Positions 7,329-14,687 of a stretch of 24,154 nt of DNA are shown here, piece by piece. Positions within the stretch are counted from its first letter, which is position 1. Every line of letters starts with the position of its first letter. The stretch is from Syntrophorhabdaceae bacterium (lineage in GTDB: Bacteria; Desulfobacterota; Syntrophorhabdia; Syntrophorhabdales; Syntrophorhabdaceae). The notes beneath the pieces were generated by a model. That model saw nothing but the letters and a program-made list of their open reading frames with translations, was not told the origin of the DNA and made no database searches. The stretch is from assembly GCA_026416315.1 (NCBI GenBank), contig JAOAFK010000155.1, positions 1 through 24,154 of the forward strand. Reading direction: 5' to 3'. The translations under genes and the position numbers were made by a program.

Positions 7329-7352
7329 CTAATATTATTTTGAAGTTAACAT
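7322..7352. promoter_or_regulatory. Candidate BirA operator of bioB
   Basis: TTGTCAACT (7322-7330), 13 bases, then AGTTAACAT (7344-7352): an inverted repeat with 7 of 9 positions complementary. It resembles the BirA half-site TTGTAAACC/TTGTTAACC and its complement, and sits on the bioB -35 box. The repeat is seen; assignment to BirA is inferred from similarity and the downstream gene. Confidence 0.6.
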
Positions 7353-7400
7353 CTTCAAAAATTATTGACAAAGATATGTTGTTGATGTTGTCATAACGAA

Positions 7401-7934
7401 ATGTGTAAGGCTGCCATTTGCATTATAATTTTTCTTATACTTCTATTTTCCCTTACAATCCAAGGACATTCAAAGGCAGTTTTATCCGGACAGGTTATAA
7501 AAGTAGACAGAGATGGAAATACAATCACTGTGAAAATCGCCGGTCAGCCTGTGAATTTAGATATCTCAAATCTTTCTTTGAAAAGTTATAAAAATATAGA
7601 TGAAATTAAAAAAAATGATTGGATCAACATAACCTATACCTCGGAGGGCACAGTTATAACAAGGCCTTTAAAAAAACAAGTAGATATAACACAAAAGGAG
7701 ATAAAGTCAGAGAAGGCTGCAGAAACAAAAAAGATCCATTTCAGGATCAAAAGAGTAAAAACAAGGGGAAAGAGTTTTGTGGATATAGACAATGACCGTG
7801 ATAACAGGATATCCCCTGTGGAGTTAAGTGTGATTTTTCCTGATCTAACAATGGAGAGATTCAAGGCATACGATAAGAACAAAGATGGATTTTTAGATGA
7901 AGGCGAATTAAGAGAGGCAATGAAAAATCAGTAG
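7401..7934 (+). CDS. Secreted EF-hand-pair protein
   Basis: A 177-residue exported protein. Residues 1-26 are a Sec signal peptide (hydrophobic IIIFLILLFSLTI, then HSKA as likely cleavage site). Residues about 27-90 look like a small beta domain (VLSGQVIKVDRDGNTITVKI), followed by a Lys/Glu-rich linker. The C-terminal region holds two EF-hand loops: D130, D132, D134, I137 and E141, then D158, N160, D162, G163, L165 and E169. It should bind Ca2+ in the periplasm or outside the cell; the partner is unknown. The ATG at 7401 is the only one in frame, but it has no clear Shine-Dalgarno. The stop is four bases from that of the convergent DUF72 gene. Confidence 0.88.
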   Translation: MCKAAICIIIFLILLFSLTIQGHSKAVLSGQVIKVDRDGNTITVKIAGQPVNLDISNLSLKSYKNIDEIKKNDWINITYTSEGTVITRPLKKQVDITQKEIKSEKAAETKKIHFRIKRVKTRGKSFVDIDNDRDNRISPVELSVIFPDLTMERFKAYDKNKDGFLDEGELREAMKNQ

Positions 7935-7938
7935 GTTA

Positions 7939-8709
7939 TTATTCAAGCATCTCTTTTAATCTTAACGCATTCTTAACTGCCTTACCGAGATGACAGTTGT
8001 TAAAATATATAAATGTATCTTTTGCCATTTTTGAAATTTCTTTAATGGGTGGTATAAACTCTTTCAATTCTTCATCTGAATAAAAGTAATCATACCTAAT
8101 TGCCATAGGGGCATTAAACCAGTCTTTATTTCTGCCGTGAAAACGAAAATAACCTGTATCACTTGTAAGAACAGGATAGAATGGCATAAGCCCTTTGATC
8201 TTAGGCTCATCAACTATACAGAATCCCAAAGACAGGCTTCTTAATAATTCTATATATTCATCTTTAAACCACCTGTAATTTCTAAACTCTATGATGACCC
8301 TATATTCATTGAACTTAAGCTTAATCTCCTCAAGGAATTTGATACTATCCTTTTCAGGACTGAAATTATAAGGAAACTGAAAGAGTATCCCTTTAAGTTT
8401 ATCATGGAGGGCATCTATCCCCTCTTTAAAAAGCTCTACAGTTTTTTTAAAATATTCATCCCTCTGATGGGTTAGGCCTCTATATGCCTTCACAACAAAG
8501 GTAAAATCCTTTGATGTCCTTCTGTAGAATGAATCCATGGTTTTTTTAGAAGGCAGTGCATAGTATGTATAGTTTACCTCAAGGGTATTAAAACCGAGTT
8601 TTTCCTCATAGTAAGGAAGCATTTCATAATTTTTTATGTCTTTTGGGTACACTTCACCCTTCCAGTCTTCAAAGGAAAAACCGCTTGTCCCGATATATAT
8701 GTTCCCCAT
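7939..8709 (-). CDS. DUF72 family protein
   Basis: A 256-residue TIM-barrel-like DUF72 protein. Hallmarks are YIGTSGFSFEDWKG (5-18), NTLEVNYTYYALPS, FVVKAYRGLTH, GILFQFPYNF, VIIEFRNYRWF and GYFRFHGRN, all in family order. The family has no firmly established biochemical role, although it is widespread in bacteria and archaea. AAAGGT precedes the ATG at good spacing. The gene is alone on its strand between two plus-strand genes, so it is probably monocistronic. A TATAAT (8746-8741 on minus) lies about 30 bases upstream, but I see no matching -35. Confidence 0.93.
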   Translation of the reverse strand: MGNIYIGTSGFSFEDWKGEVYPKDIKNYEMLPYYEEKLGFNTLEVNYTYYALPSKKTMDSFYRRTSKDFTFVVKAYRGLTHQRDEYFKKTVELFKEGIDALHDKLKGILFQFPYNFSPEKDSIKFLEEIKLKFNEYRVIIEFRNYRWFKDEYIELLRSLSLGFCIVDEPKIKGLMPFYPVLTSDTGYFRFHGRNKDWFNAPMAIRYDYFYSDEELKEFIPPIKEISKMAKDTFIYFNNCHLGKAVKNALRLKEMLE

Positions 8710-8836
8710 GTTTTACCTTTATGATTTTTTTTCTTATATCATTATAATCATTGGTGTTTATACCATATTTCTATTGACTTTTTTATAAAAATGTAGTCTT
8801 TATTGTCGCCAAAATAAAATAGGAGGTGGTGCCGTT

Positions 8837-9121
8837 ATGCAGTGCCAGACATTAAAGCCAGGTGTTGAATGTGTCTTTATGAAAAAGACAGGTTGCTCTT
8901 ACAATGGAGGGCAGTGTTACCAGATTGTAGAGAGTTGTGCAGGATGTGCAAGGATTACAGAATTCCCTACTGGAAAATTTTGCGCAAGTTTTCCATATCC
9001 AGAGCAGAAGTGGCAGAAAGGAACCTGTCCCATGGCAACCCATGTGAAAAAAGTTCAGAAGGTTGAGGAACAAAAAATCAATCCCCTTAAGGCATCAAAA
9101 CGCAGCGCAGGTAAGAAATAA
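8837..9121 (+). CDS. PxxKW family cysteine-rich protein
   Basis: A 94-residue protein with eight cysteines at 3, 12, 20, 27, 34, 37, 49 and 64, including SCAGCARI (33-40), and the signature PEQKW (55-59) that names the PxxKW family. Cysteine spacing suggests metal or Fe-S binding, but no function is established. The last 25 residues are Lys-rich and probably disordered. There is no signal peptide. A strong AGGAGGTGG ribosome-binding site precedes the ATG, so the protein may be abundant. From memory the family occurs mainly in Desulfobacterota-like bacteria, which informs the taxonomic guess. A 25-bp hairpin and a terminator follow. Confidence 0.88.
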   Translation: MQCQTLKPGVECVFMKKTGCSYNGGQCYQIVESCAGCARITEFPTGKFCASFPYPEQKWQKGTCPMATHVKKVQKVEEQKINPLKASKRSAGKK

Positions 9122-9122
9122 T

Positions 9123-9193
9123 ATCACATTCCAAAAGATTGACCTTAAAAGGTATTTAAAATTACCTTTAAGCTAATCTTTTGAATCTGTGAT
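9123..9193. repeat. Long imperfect hairpin in the 3' UTR of the PxxKW gene
   Basis: Three paired blocks nest around an 8-base loop (9155-9162): ATCACA with TGTGAT (outer, 6 bp), CAAAAGATT with AATCTTTTG (9 bp), and CTTAAAAGGTA with TACCTTTAAG (10 bp, one bulged A). About 25 base pairs form in all. It begins one base after the stop codon and has no T tract, so it is not a simple terminator. It could be an mRNA-stabilising structure, a small RNA or a decayed mobile inverted repeat. Confidence 0.7.
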
Positions 9194-9228
9194 TAAAAGT
9201 CAATAAAAACTTACCTGATGTATGTTTA

Positions 9229-9266
9229 AAAGGGCAATGGCAAAAATTGTCCATCCATTGCCCTTT
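9229..9266. terminator. Intrinsic terminator between convergent genes
   Basis: AAAGGGCAATGG (9229-9240) pairs perfectly with CCATTGCCCTTT (9255-9266) across a 14-base loop. It lies immediately before the stop codon of the minus-strand CDP-alcohol phosphotransferase and can serve both that operon and the PxxKW gene. The U tract is short on both sides. Confidence 0.8.
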
Positions 9267-9267
9267 A

Positions 9268-9870
9268 TTACCTTTCTCTTTTGTTTTCCATTTTATTTGC
9301 CTCTCGCCAGACAAATAGTATACGCTGGATTACTGTGATATGAGAAAGCACTGCCATCACAAATATTACATAATGAAGGATATTAAAAAACATGCCTATA
9401 AGAAGTATAATCACCCTCTCGGGTCTTTCAAGGATGCCAGTGTTACATTTGATGGATGCAGCTTCCGCACGGGCCTTTGCATATGGAATAATAGCAACAC
9501 CTATAATTGCAATTAAAGTAATAAGACACCAAAAAATTTCTCCTCTTTTTAAAAAAAAGATGGCTACACCATAAAGGATAAACATGTCTGAATATCTATC
9601 GAGAACTGAATCAAGAAATCCACCGAAAGGGGTAACCTTCTTTGAAACCCTAGCCAGTGCTCCATCAAGCAAATCAAAAAAGCCGGATATTAAAAGGGAA
9701 ATACCGGCAATGATGTTGTGTCCTATGGCAATATAAAGACAGGATAGATAAGCAAAAACAAGACCAAAAACAGTTAAGACATTAGGGTTTATACTGCGGT
9801 CTTTTAAGAAAAAATGATAAATTTTTATAATGAATGGGTCAAGGGAGTGACCGAGCTTTTTGCTTATCAA
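9268..9870 (-). CDS. CDP-alcohol phosphatidyltransferase, probable phosphatidylinositol-phosphate synthase
   Basis: A 200-residue integral membrane enzyme that joins a CDP-lipid to an alcohol with release of CMP. The CDP-AP motif is complete: D66, D69, G70, A73, R74, G83, D87 and D91. About five or six hydrophobic segments are seen. The adjacent inositol-1-phosphate synthase gene, five bases upstream, points to inositol 1-phosphate as acceptor. The KARAEAA...GILERPER stretch (132-152) resembles bacterial phosphatidylinositol-phosphate synthases. The start appears to be TTG (9870-9868), since the next Met is far inside the motif region; an AGGGAGAGATAGG purine stretch precedes it. Phosphatidylglycerophosphate synthase is the main alternative but fits the context less well. 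Confidence 0.88.
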   Translation of the reverse strand: MISKKLGHSLDPFIIKIYHFFLKDRSINPNVLTVFGLVFAYLSCLYIAIGHNIIAGISLLISGFFDLLDGALARVSKKVTPFGGFLDSVLDRYSDMFILYGVAIFFLKRGEIFWCLITLIAIIGVAIIPYAKARAEAASIKCNTGILERPERVIILLIGMFFNILHYVIFVMAVLSHITVIQRILFVWREANKMENKRER

Positions 9871-9875
9871 AAAAC

Positions 9876-10967
9876 CTATCTCTCCCTTTTACCCTTTATA
9901 AATTCTTCCACCATGATTTTAGCAATATCATCAGGTATCTGTTTTATGGGATGTTTCATCGTGTAGGCTGATATGGATTCAAGGACACCTCCTATACCTC
10001 TATCCCTTGCCACCCTACAGCACCTTATGGCATCGATGATACAGCCTGCACTGTTGGGAGAATCCTCAACGGATAATCTTAGCTCTAAATTCATGGGCAC
10101 ATCACCAAAGATTCTACCTTCAATCCTCATAAAACACACCTTATTATCTTTCTGCCAGGGAACATAATCTGAAGGGCCAATGTGGATGTTTTCAGGTGAA
10201 AGAGGAACATCCAACATGGACTGAACAGACTCTGTTTTCGATATCTTTTTAGAAATCAGTCTGTCTCTGTTGAGCATGTTAAGAAAATCTGTATTGCCAC
10301 CTGTATTTAGCTGATAGGTTCTGTCAATCTTAACCCCTCTTTCTGTAAAAAGCCTTGCAAGGGTTCTATGTATAATTGTAGCACCTATCTGAGATTTTAC
10401 ATCATCACCGATTATGGGAATATTTTTTTCTCTAAATTTATTTGCCCACTCATTATCAGAAGCAATGAATACAGGGATACAGTTTATAAAGCTCACCCCT
10501 GTGTTGAGACAGCACTCTGCATAAAATCTCGTTGCCTTCTCTGATCCAACAGGCAGATAATTCAACAATATCTCGGCACCACTTTCTTTTAAAACCCTTT
10601 CAACATCGCAGGACGCTTCATCTGAAACCACAAATGTCCTTTCTTCCGGATAATCCTTCATATGAGGTGAAACACCATCTAACACAGGTGCCATAGAGAC
10701 AATAACATCACCATCTTTTATCCTATCATAAAAGACCTTTGTGCAGTTCGGTGGAGAAAATATGGCCTCTTTGAGGGGCTTACCCACCTTTCTTTTATCA
10801 ATATCAAATGCGGCTACGACCTTTATGTCTTTGGGCTCATAGCCGCATATTGAATAATGCATAAGACCTATAACATGTTCTTTCTTCTCTGAATAATAAT
10901 TAAGCCCCTGAATAAGCGAGCTTGCACAGTTACCAATTCCTGCAATGGCAATACGAATTTCAGACAT
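9876..10967 (-). CDS. ino1: myo-Inositol-1-phosphate synthase
   Basis: Converts glucose 6-phosphate to 1L-myo-inositol 1-phosphate using NAD+ internally. At 363 residues it is the short prokaryotic form, as in actinobacteria. Visible features are the NAD-binding start IAIAGIGNCASSLIQG (6-21), VVAAFDID, GDDVKSQIGATIIHRTLARL and TYQLNTGGNTDFLNM. The ATG is preceded by AGGCGG. It is immediately followed by the CDP-alcohol phosphotransferase, so the pair forms a two-step route from glucose 6-phosphate to an inositol phospholipid. Inositol lipids are uncommon in bacteria, but this gene pair recurs in several anaerobic groups. It may have its own promoter or be read through from fumarase. Confidence 0.94.
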   Translation of the reverse strand: MSEIRIAIAGIGNCASSLIQGLNYYSEKKEHVIGLMHYSICGYEPKDIKVVAAFDIDKRKVGKPLKEAIFSPPNCTKVFYDRIKDGDVIVSMAPVLDGVSPHMKDYPEERTFVVSDEASCDVERVLKESGAEILLNYLPVGSEKATRFYAECCLNTGVSFINCIPVFIASDNEWANKFREKNIPIIGDDVKSQIGATIIHRTLARLFTERGVKIDRTYQLNTGGNTDFLNMLNRDRLISKKISKTESVQSMLDVPLSPENIHIGPSDYVPWQKDNKVCFMRIEGRIFGDVPMNLELRLSVEDSPNSAGCIIDAIRCCRVARDRGIGGVLESISAYTMKHPIKQIPDDIAKIMVEEFIKGKRER

Positions 10968-10982
10968 TTTCCCGCCTCAGTT

Positions 10983-11011
10983 TTTTTAAAATATTTAGCT
11001 TAAAAAGTCAA
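10983..11011 (-). promoter_or_regulatory. Candidate promoter of ino1
   Basis: On the minus strand, TTGACT (11011-11006), 17 bases, then TAAAAA (10988-10983), in the 54-base gap after the fumarase beta gene. Transcription would start about 9 bases before the ino1 ATG, which would clip part of the ribosome-binding site. It is therefore a tentative call. Confidence 0.4.
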
Positions 11012-11021
11012 AAAAATGAAA

Positions 11022-11573
11022 TCAAAACTTATATTGGGCAATACCCATTTCATAAAGGTCATTACCGTATATATCATTAATCACAAAAAGGGGCATCTTA
11101 TCAACACCAAGTTTCACAATCGCTTCAGGCCCCAGATCCTCATATGCAACAATTTCAGATGATATAACACTTTTAGAAAGAAGTGCACCGGCCCCACCTG
11201 TAGCACCAAAATAGACTGCATTGTATTTTGATATTGCCTCTTTTACTGCCTGTGACCTCTTGCCTTTACCTATCATACCCTTCAAACCGAGGGAAAGTAG
11301 TTTTGGTGAATATGCATCCATTCTTGAACTCGTTGTAGGTCCACAGGCACCGATTACCTTTCCTGGCGGTGCAGGTGATGGGCCACAGTAATATATGATC
11401 TGGCCTTTAATATCTATGGGTAATGGTTCATTTTTTTCAAGGGTTTCAATAAAGCGTTTATGGGCCGCATCCCTTGCTGTATATATAAAACCTGTAAGAA
11501 ACACCTTATCCCCTGCCCTTAATCCTTTTATCACCTCATCATCAAGAGGTGTAGTTATTACCTTTATCTCCAT
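11022..11573 (-). CDS. Fumarate hydratase class I, beta subunit
   Basis: The smaller subunit (183 aa) of the two-subunit, [4Fe-4S]-dependent class I fumarase, which interconverts fumarate and malate. Hallmarks are IYTARDAAHKR (30-40), IYYCGPSPAPPGKVIGACGPTT in the middle and SSRMDAYSP, all typical of the beta domain. An extended frame runs upstream to 11618, but the ATG at 11573 has AAAAGGGGGG upstream and matches family starts. The alpha subunit gene ends 13 bases before it. L-tartrate dehydratase shares this architecture; the adjacent malic enzyme favours fumarase. Confidence 0.92.
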   Translation of the reverse strand: MEIKVITTPLDDEVIKGLRAGDKVFLTGFIYTARDAAHKRFIETLEKNEPLPIDIKGQIIYYCGPSPAPPGKVIGACGPTTSSRMDAYSPKLLSLGLKGMIGKGKRSQAVKEAISKYNAVYFGATGGAGALLSKSVISSEIVAYEDLGPEAIVKLGVDKMPLFVINDIYGNDLYEMGIAQYKF

Positions 11574-11586
11574 AATTACCCCCCTT

Positions 11587-12426
11587 TTACAGTATTGCCT
11601 CCTTTTTTCTATGGGCATGACACTGAATGTTCACTGCAACAGGCAACGATGCGATATGGCATGGCATGGATTTTATATGTACATCCAGTGCTGTTACTGT
11701 TCCCCCGTAACCTTGCGGTCCGATACCGGTTCTATTTATCTCTTCAAGGAGTTCGAGTTCAAGCTTTGCCATCTCTGGATCCTTATTCCTTTCACCCATG
11801 GGCATCATGAGTGCCTCTTTTGAAAGAATGGCAGACATTTCAAAATTTCCACCTATGCCAACACCTACAATAATAGGTGGACAGGGATTCGGGCCACCTT
11901 TTTTTACCATCTCAAGGACAAATGACTTTACACCTTCTTTACCATCCGATGGCACAAGCATCCTTACCTCTCCGTAATTTTCACTGCCACCCCCTTTTGG
12001 GAGAACAACAATCCGTATATGTTCACCAGGGACAATTTTTGTATGTATTGTTGGTGGCGTGTTATCACCTGTATTCTTTCTCGTAAAGGGATCACAGCAG
12101 GATTTTCTCAGATAGCCATTTTTGTAGCCTCTTCTCACCCCTTCTGCAATGGCATCTTCGAGATTCAGGCCGACTATATGGACATCCTGGCCTATCTCTA
12201 AAAATGTGACTGCAAGGCCTGTGTCCTGACATATGGGTATCTGCTCGTTTTTTGCTATCTGGGCATTGCTTATCAATTCTCTTATTACCTCTTTTCCCAC
12301 AGGTGATTTCTCTTCTTCAACAGCCTTGTTTAATCTTTCCAGCATCTCATCCGACAAATTTATATTTGCATCTATAAAAAGCCTTTCAATGGTGGATATG
12401 ATTTCATCTGTATGTATCTCTCTCAT
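11587..12426 (-). CDS. Fumarate hydratase class I, alpha subunit
   Basis: The larger subunit (279 aa), which carries the catalytic [4Fe-4S] cluster. Three candidate cluster cysteines are C66 (PICQDTG), C182 (GPNPCPP) and C269 (NIQCHAHR); the substrate-loop segment KSCCDPFTRKNTGDNTP (108-124) is also present. Class I fumarases are oxygen-sensitive, which suits an anaerobe. AAAGGGG lies six bases before the ATG. It sits between malic enzyme (34 bases upstream) and its beta subunit (13 bases downstream), so all three are probably one transcript converting fumarate through malate to pyruvate, or the reverse. L-tartrate dehydratase is the alternative assignment. Confidence 0.92.
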   Translation of the reverse strand: MREIHTDEIISTIERLFIDANINLSDEMLERLNKAVEEEKSPVGKEVIRELISNAQIAKNEQIPICQDTGLAVTFLEIGQDVHIVGLNLEDAIAEGVRRGYKNGYLRKSCCDPFTRKNTGDNTPPTIHTKIVPGEHIRIVVLPKGGGSENYGEVRMLVPSDGKEGVKSFVLEMVKKGGPNPCPPIIVGVGIGGNFEMSAILSKEALMMPMGERNKDPEMAKLELELLEEINRTGIGPQGYGGTVTALDVHIKSMPCHIASLPVAVNIQCHAHRKKEAIL

Positions 12427-12460
12427 AAAGCACCCCTTTCCTTATAAGATAACGCCTCTT

Positions 12461-13810
12461 TTATTCTTCCCTGTAAGGTTCTATTATGCCTTTCTCCATA
12501 AGAAGTGCTACCTCTTCCCTTGCCCTTTTTATCTTTGATTCTGCCATCTGAAACAATTCCTTTTCCGTAAAGTGTAGCCTTGCGACACCTTGCTCCATTG
12601 CCTTTTTAGCCACGGCAACGGCCTCTCTTGGAAATACCTCCCATTCATCCATTGTAGGCAGCAAATATTCTTCATGTAAACCTTTATCTTCAGCGCATTT
12701 TGCAAGCTCATATGCTGCGGCTATACACATCTCATCTGTTATGGTTCTTGCCATTACATCAAGGGTACCCCTAAATATTGCAGGGAACCCGACGGAATTG
12801 TTTACCTGATTGGGAAAATCACTTCTACCAGTTGCTACAATCCTTGCCCCTGCCTCTTTTGCCTCCCACGGCCATATTTCAGGAATGGGGTTAGCGCATA
12901 CAAAGACAATGGCATTATCTGCCATAGTAGATATCCAGTCCTTTTGTATGACATCAGGCCCTGGTTTTGATAAGGCAATTACTACATCCTGACCTTTTAT
13001 AGATTCTTCAATACCACCATCTCTGTTTTCAGCATTTGTCATCTGACAGAATTCAAGTTTTTCTTTATGGGTGGGTTTGATATCATCCCTTTTTCTGTTT
13101 AGTATGCCTTTACTATCAACAATGATCATCTTTTTAGGGTCTGCGCCTGCCTTCATCAAAATTCTTACTATACATACATTTGCTGCACCAATACCTATCA
13201 TGGTAATCTTTACATCTTCCATCTTTTTATTCACAATTTTTAAGGCATTTATAAGCCCTGCAAGGGTGACTGCTGCAGTTCCCTGCTGGTCATCATGCCA
13301 TACAGGGATTGGTGCCTCTGCCCTTAATCTGTCCAGTATATAAAAACATTTTGGATTTTCGATATCCTCGAGATTGATCCCACCGAAGGAAGGGCATAAA
13401 ATCTTTACGGTTCTTATAAATTCATCGGCATCTTTTGTATCAAGACATATGGGAAAGGCATCAACTCCGCCTAAATATTTAAATAGAAGTGCCTTGCCCT
13501 CCATAACAGGCATGCCTGCCAAAGGCCCAATATCTCCCAGACCAAGCACTCTGGTGCCATCTGTTACAACACCTACGGTGTTTGCCTTATTCGTATATAT
13601 ATAAGCTAAGTCAGGGTTTTTTTGAATCTCCTTGCACGGTTCTGCAACTCCTGGTGTATACCAGATGGCAAAGTCTTTGAAATCCCTTATCACACATTTA
13701 GGTATCACTTCGATCTTGCCTTTATAGTATGGGTGCATCTTTAAGGCATCCTGGGCTGGTTTTTTTGCCTTTGCCAAAAGTTCCTCTTTCGTGACCCTTT
13801 TTTCTTCCAT
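12461..13810 (-). CDS. Malic enzyme (oxidative decarboxylating malate dehydrogenase)
   Basis: Interconverts malate with pyruvate and CO2 using NAD(P). The 449 residues match the short bacterial form without a C-terminal phosphotransacetylase domain. The N-terminal malic domain has WYTPGVAEPCKEI (50-62), VTDGTRVLGLGDIGPLAGMPVMEGKA and FGGINLEDI. PVWHDDQQGTAAV precedes the Rossmann domain, whose nucleotide loop is GIGAANV. Cofactor preference cannot be judged safely. The ATG is preceded by AAAAGGGGG; the sequence around the start is nearly identical to that of the fumarase beta gene. It lies 12 bases after nudC and 34 before fumarase alpha, in one probable operon. Confidence 0.95.
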   Translation of the reverse strand: MEEKRVTKEELLAKAKKPAQDALKMHPYYKGKIEVIPKCVIRDFKDFAIWYTPGVAEPCKEIQKNPDLAYIYTNKANTVGVVTDGTRVLGLGDIGPLAGMPVMEGKALLFKYLGGVDAFPICLDTKDADEFIRTVKILCPSFGGINLEDIENPKCFYILDRLRAEAPIPVWHDDQQGTAAVTLAGLINALKIVNKKMEDVKITMIGIGAANVCIVRILMKAGADPKKMIIVDSKGILNRKRDDIKPTHKEKLEFCQMTNAENRDGGIEESIKGQDVVIALSKPGPDVIQKDWISTMADNAIVFVCANPIPEIWPWEAKEAGARIVATGRSDFPNQVNNSVGFPAIFRGTLDVMARTITDEMCIAAAYELAKCAEDKGLHEEYLLPTMDEWEVFPREAVAVAKKAMEQGVARLHFTEKELFQMAESKIKRAREEVALLMEKGIIEPYREE

Positions 13811-13822
13811 AATTACCCCCTT

Positions 13823-14665
13823 TTATTTGTTAATTTTTCTATTCCTGTTTTGTTTTTCTATAAACCAATCTATCATTTTTCTTGCTATACTTATGTTCCC
13901 AGGGATATTGGGAAGTTTATCATGGCTGAACCATTTAGCATCCACTATCTCATCTTTGTTGATATTTATTTTACCACTTTTATATTTCGCAACAAAAGCG
14001 ATCATAAGAGAATCTGGGAATGGCCAGGGTTGACTTCCAAAATATTCTATATTCTTTACTTTAATCCCCACCTCCTCTTCTACCTCTCTTTCCACTGCCT
14101 CTTCCAGTGTTTCTCCAGGCTCAACGAATCCTGCCAAAACACTGTAAATATTTTCTTTGAATCTTACAGCCCTTGCAAGAAGTATCTTATCTTCTTTTTC
14201 TACCAAAACAATAATTGCCGGGGAAATACGGGGAAACATGATAAATCCACAATGAGGACATTCTTTTGCCCTCTCCCTTTCTCTATCTTTTGTTTTTGCG
14301 CCACAACGGCCGCAAAAAGCACTTGTCCTGTCCCATATTACCACCTGTTTGGCCTTTATTGCCATATTGAATAATTCATCATCGAGATAGTCATAAAGGA
14401 ACCATAGACCCTGAAAAGAAAAACCAACAGGGGCAGAAAAAGATTCCGATACATCTATCCCGTAACACTGCCTACCATGTAATATCCCCAAACTGTGAAC
14501 CCTTGTGGGTTTGATATTTAATTCTTTGGGATCCGATATCATAGGAACCATAAGTTCATGACCCACTTCTCTTACAAGCATTTTATTCCCTTTAAAAATA
14601 AACCAGTAAGATGGGGTATTCACATTCTGTAATATTTCCTTTGGTGTTGCAGTTTTACTCTCCAT
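13823..14665 (-). CDS. nudC: NAD(H) pyrophosphatase NudC
   Basis: NudC cleaves NADH to NMNH and AMP and in E. coli also removes NAD caps from RNA. The 280 residues show an N-terminal domain, a zinc ribbon (C118, C121, C136, C139), a complete Nudix box from G179 to I201 (GFVEPGETLEE..., with R193, E194, E197, E198), and the NADH-specific tail motif SQPWPFPDS (211-219). It is the first gene of a run with malic enzyme and fumarase and may help set NAD(H) turnover beside NAD-linked enzymes. A promoter lies upstream at 14688-14715. The ATG has AAAAGG about nine bases upstream. Confidence 0.94.
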   Translation of the reverse strand: MESKTATPKEILQNVNTPSYWFIFKGNKMLVREVGHELMVPMISDPKELNIKPTRVHSLGILHGRQCYGIDVSESFSAPVGFSFQGLWFLYDYLDDELFNMAIKAKQVVIWDRTSAFCGRCGAKTKDRERERAKECPHCGFIMFPRISPAIIVLVEKEDKILLARAVRFKENIYSVLAGFVEPGETLEEAVEREVEEEVGIKVKNIEYFGSQPWPFPDSLMIAFVAKYKSGKININKDEIVDAKWFSHDKLPNIPGNISIARKMIDWFIEKQNRNRKINK

Positions 14666-14687
14666 TGTGTATTGCCTTTTTAAATCT

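Noticed and set aside
7376..7396. Six-codon frame (MLLMLS) just before the EF-hand gene, considered as a leader peptide
   Set aside because: It has no ribosome-binding site, no regulatory codon run and no attenuator-like hairpin; likely chance.
11395..11823. 142-residue plus-strand frame across the fumarase beta and alpha genes
   Set aside because: It opposes two conserved genes and its composition (many Ser, Leu, Phe and Pro residues) is that of an antisense shadow.
13850..14374. 174-residue plus-strand frame opposite nudC
   Set aside because: Shadow of nudC; the product is rich in Phe, Cys and Tyr without any recognisable motif.
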